Under the pieces are notes generated by a model, which saw only the letters and a list, made by a program, of their open reading frames with translations, was not told the origin of the DNA and did no database searches. Source: Mucilaginibacter geliditolerans (lineage in GTDB: Bacteria > Bacteroidota > Bacteroidia > Sphingobacteriales > Sphingobacteriaceae). From it: a stretch of DNA of 60,451 nucleotides. This document shows positions 7,614-15,693 of the stretch, in pieces (the stretch's first letter is position 1; every line of letters starts with the position of its first letter). A program made the position numbers and the translations under genes. The DNA lies in contig NZ_JACHBY010000015.1 in assembly GCF_014200495.1 (NCBI RefSeq), positions 1-60,451 of the forward strand, read 5' to 3'.

Positions 7614-10388
7614 TCAGTATGTCTTTATCACTTTCTTAAAGCTTTGTTTGGTACCCTGACTAACCTGCACAACGCAAACCCCCATAGGCACATTGCTGAT
7701 ATCGATAGTCTGGGAAAATGTGGTACTGCTTTTTGAAGCTGTGTATATAGCGTATACCTTACCCTGGTTTACATCGGTTACTTTTATGGTGATGGCACCG
7801 TTAATATCATTATTCAAGGCTATGGTTGCGAACCTGGCTGTTGGGTTAGGGAACAGCGTAATGCTGGCATCAAACTTATTGGCGTTAGCTATATCATTAT
7901 CCAGCCGGGCCAGGTTTGTGGCAGCAGTTTCGGCTACGCCGGATGGTATTACAAAGGTTGGGGTTTCGGTTGCGTTTAATGTTAGCTTGCCACCCACCAG
8001 TTTTACTTTGTTTGATGTCATGTCATTAGCGCCCGCTACCGGGTTGTAGATGTAGGCTGAATCAGCCGCACCCAGATCAAGCGAATAGTTTACCGTGCTG
8101 CCGGTTTGTGTTGGCATCACCAGCACATAGGCAGGCTGGTTATTTGGCGACAGGTACATATCAACTATCGGACTACTGTTGAGGGTTTGTTTATAGGTGT
8201 AGTTGCCAAACACTTTATTCACCTGGTACAAATAATCCGCAGCAGGGCGACGGCTCTTATCATCATTGATTAATCCTGATGAAGCATATTGTGTTGGGGC
8301 TGCGGCATTATCATCATACTCCTCGTAAAAGAATACGCGCGCGATGCCGTTACGGGCATATAGCAATGAGGTGCGGAGTATCCAGTCGGCCTCTACCTGC
8401 GCGGCTGTTTTGCTGCCTATTGGCGGAGCTTTTTGTATGCTGCCCTGGTTCATATCATACCCGGTTTCAGTTACCCATACCGGCATATCGGCGGCATAGG
8501 TATGCGCCATTTGTATAAAGCTTTGCGCGGTTTTTGCAGCGATGGAACGCTCGGGGGCTACGCCTGTGGTGGCATAACCTTCGGGATAAGCATCGTTAGG
8601 GTACAGGTGATAATTGATGACATCCCAGCAGATATTCACAGTGCCATCGGAGCGGTAGCCACGGTGCAGGCGGCACCACTCAATCATACCATGTACATAG
8701 CTTGGGTCGGCTGATGCTATGCCCCCCATTACCACCTGCATGGTGGGGTCGGCATTTTTAACACCTACGCCCGGGCCCATGGCATTCTTATTGCCATCAT
8801 AAAAAGCCGACAGGTTTGCCGCATATTCATATGAGGTTTGATAAGCCGGGCGACCTTTCCACCATTTATCGCGCTCGTTATCACACTCGATATAATGCAC
8901 CAGGCCGGTTCCTTTTTTTATGGTATTCTGCGGGTCGGCAGTCCAGCGGATGCTGGTATCCACACTTAAAGTTGATGAGCTCACAGATGAATTACTGCCA
9001 TAGCGTGCCGCATATTGATAGGCTACTTTAGCTTGCAGGATATACGAGTTAGGATCGGTAAAATCACTACCATAAGGCACAGGCACATTTTCTGAATCCT
9101 GTTGACCAGATGGATAGGTGGCAATCATCCAGCCGGGCATGGTTTTGAGGTCGGCCAGCACCATAATATTGTTAGCCTGGCAGGCCTGGTACATGGCATC
9201 GTAGTTCCATCCGCCACTATGTACAGGATTAAAAGTGTACATACCCTGGGTTGATTCCAGTTTATTCCAATCCATATAATGCCGCAACTGTGTAAAGGAT
9301 TCGGCAGCGGCCAATAAAGTCGGACTAACTACCAGCGGACTATTCGGATCTTCAAAATTCCATTCAAAGGCGTTTATGCCGAAGTACTGATTAAGCGGAT
9401 AACTCTTTTGCACTAAAGGCGTAACAGCCGGTGGCGCAGTATAATGGCCATAAAACTCAATTTCGGCAGGGAACTGGTACCAGCAATTCAGCACAATGAA
9501 TTTAACATTCTTCATGGGCGTGGTAAGCAGTTTTGAAGTATCACCGGGGCGTGGGCCATCCCAGGTCATGTAGCCACCGCCCGAATACGTACCAATTACG
9601 GTACGTGTACCCGTGCTGTCAATAACCGAAACGGTTAAGGGATATGGCCCGAGCGAGCCTTCATAATTATAGAAACGCATGCTGGTAAGGTCAATCTTCT
9701 CGCCGGGCATAACGGGGTAATAAGCATCATAATTGGTCACCAGCTTACCCCAGCCGGTATTTACCATATCGGTGAGGTCGCCATCAAACAATCCCCCTAA
9801 CCCACCGCTGGCATTGGTTAGCTGGAACCAGCGGGTGGTATCAATAGGGATCTTCACAATTTGGTTGGTATCAACAGGGGTAACAGGCGGAGTAATGGCT
9901 GCAACAGTATCGGGGTAACCGAAAATATCAACCTTTTGGGGGATATTGTTGCTGTATTTATGAATGATGATAGCATCAGCCTCAACTGGTGTGGCTAATG
10001 TAAAGCCATCCCAAACCATATAAGCCGGACCGGTAAAAGTGCCCAGGAAAGTTTTGGTAGTGCCGTTAAGCGCGTAAATAGAATCCGGCGCATCGGTAAA
10101 AACGCCCTCATAATCATAAAAGGAAAACCGGGTGATCTTGCTGCGCTGGGTTAACTTAAGAGTAACATCAACCCAAACAAAATTATTGAGCCAAACCTCC
10201 TGCACCAGTGAGTCGACATTATCATTTAGCCAGGGCGAGTAATCCATCCCGGTATTAATGCTGGATGTTATAGTATCGAACTTTATACGTTGTTCCGTTT
10301 GGGAAAAGCCGTTTAAGCTATAAAGGCACAACATTAAGGCGATACAAACCGGTAGGGCAATGACAAATTTAGGGTAAAGTATCTTCAT
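7614..10388 (-). CDS. T9SS-secreted clan GH-A glycosidase-like protein
   Basis: A 924-residue secreted protein. A signal peptide ends near residue 29. Two successive beta-rich modules (about 30-160 and 175-320) share the pattern FYxYEG ... G(T/S)xxGxxYMxWDG and look like duplicated discoidin/carbohydrate-binding-type domains. A TIM-barrel hydrolase-like region spans about 335-760. Its probable acid Glu lies in CDNERDKWW (about residue 505) and its probable nucleophile Glu in VWVTETGYD (about 641), the arrangement of clan GH-A enzymes. The C-terminus (about 845-924, FPNPTARFATI ... KSFKKVIKTY-like ending) is a type A sorting domain for the type IX secretion system. The exact GH family and substrate cannot be assigned by eye. 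No susCD pair is nearby. Confidence 0.72.
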   Translation of the reverse strand: MKILYPKFVIALPVCIALMLCLYSLNGFSQTEQRIKFDTITSSINTGMDYSPWLNDNVDSLVQEVWLNNFVWVDVTLKLTQRSKITRFSFYDYEGVFTDAPDSIYALNGTTKTFLGTFTGPAYMVWDGFTLATPVEADAIIIHKYSNNIPQKVDIFGYPDTVAAITPPVTPVDTNQIVKIPIDTTRWFQLTNASGGLGGLFDGDLTDMVNTGWGKLVTNYDAYYPVMPGEKIDLTSMRFYNYEGSLGPYPLTVSVIDSTGTRTVIGTYSGGGYMTWDGPRPGDTSKLLTTPMKNVKFIVLNCWYQFPAEIEFYGHYTAPPAVTPLVQKSYPLNQYFGINAFEWNFEDPNSPLVVSPTLLAAAESFTQLRHYMDWNKLESTQGMYTFNPVHSGGWNYDAMYQACQANNIMVLADLKTMPGWMIATYPSGQQDSENVPVPYGSDFTDPNSYILQAKVAYQYAARYGSNSSVSSSTLSVDTSIRWTADPQNTIKKGTGLVHYIECDNERDKWWKGRPAYQTSYEYAANLSAFYDGNKNAMGPGVGVKNADPTMQVVMGGIASADPSYVHGMIEWCRLHRGYRSDGTVNICWDVINYHLYPNDAYPEGYATTGVAPERSIAAKTAQSFIQMAHTYAADMPVWVTETGYDMNQGSIQKAPPIGSKTAAQVEADWILRTSLLYARNGIARVFFYEEYDDNAAAPTQYASSGLINDDKSRRPAADYLYQVNKVFGNYTYKQTLNSSPIVDMYLSPNNQPAYVLVMPTQTGSTVNYSLDLGAADSAYIYNPVAGANDMTSNKVKLVGGKLTLNATETPTFVIPSGVAETAATNLARLDNDIANANKFDASITLFPNPTARFATIALNNDINGAITIKVTDVNQGKVYAIYTASKSSTTFSQTIDISNVPMGVCVVQVSQGTKQSFKKVIKTY

Positions 10389-10610
10389 ATTCTATATGCT
10401 GCTGCTGCCACAATAACGTATTAAGTGCAGATTAAAATAAACCAACAGTTAATCACAACACACCGTATTACGAAAATAAATCAGGAATGTTACAGTTATT
10501 TCTGTTCATTTTTATTCACTGATAAATGCAGCTATAAGCCCTATTGAATAAGTGGAAAAACCAGCTGTAACCACAATTAATATTGCTTTTATTTACTATA
10601 CTTGTTAAGC

Positions 10611-11852
10611 ATGAAGCGTTTACTAACCAACTTAACCTTCCAGGTTATTATAGCCATAATACTGGGTGTAATTGTGGGCATATTCTTTAAGGGATTTGCC
10701 CCTACCGCGCAAATCATCAGCAAAACATTCATTAATATGATAACCATGCTGATAGCACCTATCATATTCTTTACCATTGTACAGGGCATAGCCGGTATGC
10801 AGGATATGAAAAAAGTTGGCCGTGTGGGTGGCAAGGCGCTCCTTTATTTTGAGGTAGTAACCTCATTTGCGTTGGTTATTGGTATTACGGTGGCTAATAT
10901 TCTACAGCCGGGAGCCAATTTTATTAATCACCCCGCGGTAAACGCCGCCGCAAAAATTGCCGACTACGAAAAGGCTGCCGCCGATATGAAATGGGGCGAG
11001 TTTTTCGCTCATATAGTGCCGGGCAACATATTTGATGCTTTTGCCAAAGGCGATATCCTGCAAATATTATTCTTCGCCATACTTTTTGGTTATGGATTGA
11101 GTAAGATGGGTGATAGCGGCAAAGTGATTGTTGATGCTATAGATAAGCTATCCAAAGTATTCTTTAACATTATGAAAGTAGTGATGCTGGTAGCCCCAAT
11201 AGGCGCTTTCAGCGGGATGGCTTATACGGTGGGCACTTATGGCGTGAGCACCCTTAAACCCATGCTAAACCTGATGGGTTCGGTTTACCTCACCATGTTT
11301 CTGTTTATTTTTGTGGTGCTGAATATCATTTGCCGTATTTATAAGTTCAGTTTGTGGCATTACCTTAAATTTATAAAAGAAGAGATATTGATCGTACTGG
11401 GTACTTCCTCATCAGAATCGGCACTGCCGAGCATGATGGAGAAGATGGAAAAATTCGGCTGCTCAAAATCGGTGGTGGGTTTGGTTATCCCTACGGGATA
11501 TTCCTTTAATTTGGATGGTACTACTATTTATTTGTCAATGTCGGTCATATTTTTGGCGCAGGTATTTCATATACCCTTATCCATAGAGCAGGAACTGGTG
11601 ATCATAGGTATACTAATGCTTACCTCAAAAGGAGCGGCAGCAGTTACCGGCGGTGGTTTCATCGTGCTTACCTCAACCCTGGCGGCCATAAAAATCATAC
11701 CGGTTGAAGGTGTGGCTATATTGCTTGGTGTGGATAGGTTTATGTCGGAAGCAAGGGCGATCACTAACCTGATAGGCAATGGTATTGCTACTATTGTGAT
11801 AGCGAAGAGTGAGGGGGAGTTTACCCCCCAGCCCCCTGAAGGGGGAGTTTAA
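10611..11852 (+). CDS. Dicarboxylate/amino acid:cation symporter (DAACS/GltP type)
   Basis: An inner-membrane secondary transporter of about 413 residues in the glutamate/aspartate-dicarboxylate:Na+/H+ symporter family. Seen directly: multiple hydrophobic spans from residue 5 onward, the serine-rich hairpin motif GTSSSESALPSMMEKME, then GYSFNLDGTTIYLS and a final LGVDRFMSEARAITNLIGN motif carrying the Asp/Arg/Asn substrate-binding residues. The ATG at 10611 is preferred over an in-frame TTG at 10602. The last residues (PQPPEGGV) are encoded by a repeat micro-hairpin (gccccctgaaggggg, 11831-11845), which seems to have replaced or extended the original C-terminus. The substrate (glutamate, aspartate or C4-dicarboxylate) is undetermined. 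Confidence 0.9.
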   Translation: MKRLLTNLTFQVIIAIILGVIVGIFFKGFAPTAQIISKTFINMITMLIAPIIFFTIVQGIAGMQDMKKVGRVGGKALLYFEVVTSFALVIGITVANILQPGANFINHPAVNAAAKIADYEKAAADMKWGEFFAHIVPGNIFDAFAKGDILQILFFAILFGYGLSKMGDSGKVIVDAIDKLSKVFFNIMKVVMLVAPIGAFSGMAYTVGTYGVSTLKPMLNLMGSVYLTMFLFIFVVLNIICRIYKFSLWHYLKFIKEEILIVLGTSSSESALPSMMEKMEKFGCSKSVVGLVIPTGYSFNLDGTTIYLSMSVIFLAQVFHIPLSIEQELVIIGILMLTSKGAAAVTGGGFIVLTSTLAAIKIIPVEGVAILLGVDRFMSEARAITNLIGNGIATIVIAKSEGEFTPQPPEGGV

Positions 11853-11932
11853 AGGAAAGGTTTGGAGAGCGTGTCCGGAGTATCCGCACAGCCTTACATT
11901 CCGACCGGATAGGGCAATCAACTCATTACCAT

Positions 11933-12028
11933 CCGTCATCCCGAACTTGTTTCGGGAACTCATCATAAAAGTAGCCAGCATGGTGATTACTGACCTTGTG
12001 GGGTGCTGAAACGAGTTCAGCATGACGG
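11933..12028. repeat. Family A-type palindrome (gtcatcccgaac variant)
   Basis: Starts ccgtcatcccgaacttgttt and ends gaaacgagttcagcatgacgg; the ends are complementary, giving a hairpin of about 96 bp. It resembles the copy at 6006-6100. It fills most of the spacer between the symporter and the serine hydrolase. Confidence 0.7.
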
Positions 12029-12115
12029 GTTGGAGAAACGACATGCGGAAGAGAGTGGTTGAAAATGTTAATTAATCTCATAATCACTCCCAAAAAAAAT
12101 ATTAATATTACAGTA

Positions 12116-13036
12116 ATGAAATCAATTAAATCACTGATCCTGCTACTATTGCTCGGTACCGCTACTGCTTTTGCCCAAACAGATACCAGGCTCACCAAAA
12201 AGCTAAACGAGCTTACAAAAGACTTTCACGGGCAGGTAGGTATTTATGTACAGAACCTTAAAACCGGTAAAACAGCGAAACTCAATGCTGATACCCTCTT
12301 CCCCACTGCCAGCATGATAAAGGTGAGCATTATGTGCGGCCTGATGGATAAGATACAAAAAGGCGATCTCGATTATCACCAGAATTTGGTTTTTAAGGAT
12401 TCATTACGCTATGATACAGGTGATATCCTCGGCTCGGTAAAGGATAATGATACCATTGCACTCAGCAAAGTAGCCATGCTCATGATCACCATGAGCGATA
12501 ATACGGCCAGCTTATGGCTGCAAAAACTGGTAACCGGCGAATACATTAACAACTGGCTACAGCAAAATGGGTTCGACTATATGCGGGTAAATTCCCGTGT
12601 AAAGGGCCGTGAAAAGATCCGCAGCATATATGGTTGGGGTGTAACCACTCCGCGCGAGATGTGCAAGCTATTCACCATGATACGTGAGGGCAAAGCGGTG
12701 AGCCCTGCGGCCAGCGAACGTATGTATCGCAACCTGTCGCATATTTACTGGGATGATAATGCGATATCGCAGGTACCGCCTTACATACAAACCGCCAGCA
12801 AACAGGGTTTTGTAGATGCATCCCGATCTGAAACGGTAGTGGTAAGCGCCCCGCATGGCGATTATGTATTCAGCATTATCACCAACCATCAAAAGGATAC
12901 CAGCTATAAGCACAACAATGAAGCATTTGTATTGATACGCAATGTATCGGCCCTGTTATGGCATTATTTTGAGCCTGATGATAAATGGCAACAGCCAGCG
13001 GGGTATGATAAGTTTATGAATGTGGATAGTGAGTAG
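12116..13036 (+). CDS. Exported serine hydrolase of the class A beta-lactamase / PBP fold
   Basis: A 306-residue protein with a signal peptide (MKSIKSLILLLLLGTATAFA, cut at about residue 20). It keeps the SxxK tetrad start Ser66-Met-Ile-Lys69 and the SDN triad 127-129. The third motif is KQG at 229-231 in place of the usual KTG/KSG. The omega-loop ExxLN of true class A beta-lactamases is not evident. A penicillin-interacting hydrolase or peptidase fits better than a resistance enzyme. The start at 12116 is chosen because the upstream in-frame ATG at 12059 would add 19 polar residues in front of a clean signal peptide. It acts in the periplasm; the substrate is unknown. Confidence 0.75.
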   Translation: MKSIKSLILLLLLGTATAFAQTDTRLTKKLNELTKDFHGQVGIYVQNLKTGKTAKLNADTLFPTASMIKVSIMCGLMDKIQKGDLDYHQNLVFKDSLRYDTGDILGSVKDNDTIALSKVAMLMITMSDNTASLWLQKLVTGEYINNWLQQNGFDYMRVNSRVKGREKIRSIYGWGVTTPREMCKLFTMIREGKAVSPAASERMYRNLSHIYWDDNAISQVPPYIQTASKQGFVDASRSETVVVSAPHGDYVFSIITNHQKDTSYKHNNEAFVLIRNVSALLWHYFEPDDKWQQPAGYDKFMNVDSE

Positions 13037-13083
13037 GCGTTCATTGGTTCACTGGTTTATTAGTTCATTAGTGCAGTGGCGGA
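13037..13083. repeat. Inverted copy of the 'aatgaac' word repeat
   Basis: gttcattggttcactggttt followed by attagttcattagtgcagtg is the reverse complement of the word runs at 175-216 and 7459-7496. It begins immediately after the stop of the serine hydrolase gene. Confidence 0.5.
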
Positions 13084-13157
13084 GAGTGCATTAAAATACT
13101 TAAACACCTTAAACTTTTATCAGCTTTATCAGTTGTCTAAACAATAACCCATTAATC

Positions 13158-14096
13158 ATGCCCGTAACCAATATCTGCCAAAAAAAATGGCCCGAACTTG
13201 CTTTCGAAAGCCTGAAAGACACCCTTGCCACCGTACAGCTATGGACGCAGATTGTCGGCAAGATCAGGCTGATAAAAACGCCCTGGATAAACCATAGTTG
13301 GCACGTTACGCTCTATGTATCACCAAGGGGTCTAACTACGGGCAGCATTCCTTATGTGGATGGCAACTTCCAGATAGATTTTGATTTTGTGGCACATGAA
13401 CTGCTTATCATTGCCAGTAATGGTAAAACTGAGAAATTAAGTCTTTACCCGCGTACCGTAGCCAGTTTTTATGCCGAACTATTTGAGAAACTCAATGCCA
13501 TGGGTATTGAGGCAAAGATCTACGCCAAACCAAATGAGCTTGACCCTGCCATACCTTTCGCGCAGGATGAAGTACATAAAAGTTACGATGCCGTACAAAT
13601 GAACCTGTACTGGCAGGCGCTGATCAACATCAATTCGGTATTTGTAAAGTTTAGGTCGGAGTTCACAGGCAAATGTAGCCCTGTACACCTTTTTTGGGGC
13701 GCTTTTGACCTCGCAGTAACCCGTTTCTCGGGCCGTGAAGCACCTTTGCATCCCGGCGGTGCGCCCAACATGCCCGACCGCGTAATGCAGGAAGCCTACT
13801 CGCACGAGGTGAGCAGCGCCGGTTTCTGGGGTGGCAGCGAACAATTCCCACATCCGGCCTTTTATGCCTATTGCTACCCTACCCCGGCCGATTTCGGCCA
13901 ACAGGTTGTAGAACCATCTGAGGCGTTTTACAGTAATGAAATGGGCGAATTCTTTTTATTGTACGAGGTAGTACAGCGTTCCGAAAACCCCGAAGTCAAA
14001 CTATTGCAGTTCCTGCGGTCAACCTATATCGCGGCAGCAAAAACCGGTAATTGGGATAATAAGTTGCAGTGTGATTTAACGGGGTATGAGAAATAA
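13158..14096 (+). CDS. DUF5996 family protein
   Basis: A 312-residue cytoplasmic protein with no signal or membrane span. The opening WPELAFESLKDTLATVQLW, followed by QIVGKIRL..TPWINHSWHVTLYV and RGLTT, is the signature start of DUF5996 proteins. Conserved central motifs follow: SVFVKFRSEFTGKCSPVHLFWG, FDLAVTRFSGREAP and FWGGSEQFPHPAFYAYCYP. The family has no assigned activity; the His, Cys and Asp content of the conserved core would suit an enzyme, but this is inference. Length is normal for the family. A short perfect hairpin follows at 14113-14137. It appears monocistronic. Confidence 0.82.
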   Translation: MPVTNICQKKWPELAFESLKDTLATVQLWTQIVGKIRLIKTPWINHSWHVTLYVSPRGLTTGSIPYVDGNFQIDFDFVAHELLIIASNGKTEKLSLYPRTVASFYAELFEKLNAMGIEAKIYAKPNELDPAIPFAQDEVHKSYDAVQMNLYWQALININSVFVKFRSEFTGKCSPVHLFWGAFDLAVTRFSGREAPLHPGGAPNMPDRVMQEAYSHEVSSAGFWGGSEQFPHPAFYAYCYPTPADFGQQVVEPSEAFYSNEMGEFFLLYEVVQRSENPEVKLLQFLRSTYIAAAKTGNWDNKLQCDLTGYEK

Positions 14097-14112
14097 TTAT
14101 TCTTTTCCTTAC

Positions 14113-14137
14113 AGGCTTCAGTTTGCAACTGAAGCCT
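14113..14137 (+). terminator. Hairpin after the DUF5996 gene
   Basis: aggcttcagtt (14113-14123) pairs with aactgaagcct (14127-14137) around a 3-base loop. No T-run follows, so it is a weak terminator or a small repeat. Confidence 0.45.
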
Positions 14138-14194
14138 ACTGATGACGATGCTTTCGTGTACTGAATGATTTTTCAGTTTGCAACTGTGTACATG

Positions 14195-14773
14195 CTTGTT
14201 GAGTCGCTTAGTATCGCTCATAGCCGCTAAGGCCTATTTCTTTTGTCTTGATACAAAAGAAACAAAAAATCAAGTCAGCAGAAATGCTTCTTTGCCGCAC
14301 GAGGCCTCTTCCCTGCAAATCAGGCAAAACCTGGGCTGCTATATTTTTACGCCGCTGTCGCTACGCTCTTAGCCTTCACGCTTCTGTAAAAATCTGCTAT
14401 GCCCTGCCACGCACAAGGCCACCATTGTTTTGCCTGTTTTCACCCGAAGCTGTTCTACTGACGGGGAGCCTCACCCAACCCTCTCCAAAGGAGAGGGCTT
14501 TAATTGAAACGTAATAAAAAGCGGGTAAATGCCCGACAAAAAGCGCGGGCCTGGGTGTTTTGCATGTGGGTGGAAGGATCTTTTTGTCTTGACTTTATTC
14601 ATTTATTATTTGTTTTAATAGGTATTCATGAGCTCCCTACGGTCGGTTTTGGTTCTTTTGTGTCAAGACAAAAGAACTAGCCTCCGCGGCAATGAGCGGC
14701 TACACAAGATATGTCTACAATATGCAACTTCGCCCTACACAGTCGTGGATTGCCACGTTCCTCACAATGACGC
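14195..14773. repeat. Foldback repeat element, copy 2 (family B)
   Basis: Starts with gtatcgctcatagccgctaa, includes the core word ggcaaaacctgggctgctat, then the attcatgagctccctacggt module, and ends with a family A right arm (gttcctcacaatgacgc). The region near 14236-14265 (tcttttgtcttgatacaaaa) is inverted relative to cttttgtgtcaagacaaaag near 14655. A Gly-rich insert at 14466-14560 differs from the other copies. No gene is supported within it; short frames there are repeat-derived. Confidence 0.7.
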
Positions 14774-14792
14774 TTGTAATAACACTTTATTC

Positions 14793-15392
14793 CTACAGCC
14801 CTCTCGTCATATCCTTCCCCACATATATCATATAAAAACCATAGCAACTTGTAGCCACTGCTACGCCAACGCCTAAAAATGCAAGGATGGTAGCCTCAGT
14901 AGCTATATCATCCATGATTGCTATGATGGCCGATAGCGCTACTACACAAGTCCAGGTAGCGAGGTAATAATCAATGGTGCGTTTAAATATGCTGGCCATC
15001 GGGTAAAAATGCAGGCCAACTACCATGGCTATGGCGGGTACAATAAAATTAGTTTTCTGAAAGTATACTAGTGCACCAGCTACAATAGGTATGACAACTC
15101 CCTCCGCACCAAATATTACGCCATACCATATACTTAGTCTTTTAGCTTCTGCTTTGTCCTTTTCATTATTAGGTGTGGTAAAGTATTTGGATAGGGTGAA
15201 CATCTTTATCCCATAAATTATAAATGAGATGCTGATAATGCCAAACACCACCAATATAGCCCAATGACCTGCGCCGGGCAACCCGCCGGATGCAATACCT
15301 GCCCATGCCATGGTAAACAAGGCCATCAACAATAGGCCGCCGCCAATACTCTTTATTACAATTTTAGGAATGTGTGCTTTTTGGGGCTGCAT
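14793..15392 (-). CDS. Six-TM inner-membrane protein, unknown function
   Basis: About 199 residues, with hydrophobic segments in the mature chain near 13-34, 42-62, 87-107, 112-132, 140-160 and 168-190, so most likely six membrane spans with short loops. I do not recognise the family. There is no cleavable signal. The ATG at 15392 is chosen because the upstream in-frame start (15434) is a TTG. A charged cytoplasmic loop (TPNNEKDKAEAKRLS) lies between TM2 and TM3. It stands alone between two repeat blocks; nothing in the context suggests a role. Confidence 0.65.
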   Translation of the reverse strand: MQPQKAHIPKIVIKSIGGGLLLMALFTMAWAGIASGGLPGAGHWAILVVFGIISISFIIYGIKMFTLSKYFTTPNNEKDKAEAKRLSIWYGVIFGAEGVVIPIVAGALVYFQKTNFIVPAIAMVVGLHFYPMASIFKRTIDYYLATWTCVVALSAIIAIMDDIATEATILAFLGVGVAVATSCYGFYMIYVGKDMTRGL

Positions 15393-15483
15393 AATAATGG
15401 TTTGGTTTAAGTGTATGTTATTGTTGGATAACAATGGGGTGGGTTTGTTACATATGTACTTTGCAGATTGACTTATTCACCAA

Positions 15484-15597
15484 GCGTCATTGCGAGGAAC
15501 GAAGCAATCTCTACTTAGGCTATTCAACCATGTTGGTTCAAAATCTTTCAATTCGCTCTGTATAGTTTAGAGATTGCTTCGTTCCTCGCAATGACGC
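15484..15597. repeat. Family A palindrome, complete copy
   Basis: The left arm gcgtcattgcgaggaacgaa continues to gcaatctct; the right arm agagattgcttcgttcctcg ends caatgacgc. The arms are near-perfect complements over about 30 bp, with a partly paired centre. It lies upstream of leuS. Confidence 0.85.
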
Positions 15598-15693
15598 CTG
15601 GTGAATATGGAATTACAACACAACTATCACAATTAACTACCAAACTAATAGGGATTTTACTAATTTCGCAACCTCATACGTGTAAATCAAAAA

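Noticed and set aside
12116..13036. Calling the serine hydrolase a beta-lactamase resistance gene
   Set aside because: The KTG box is altered and the ExxLN motif is missing.
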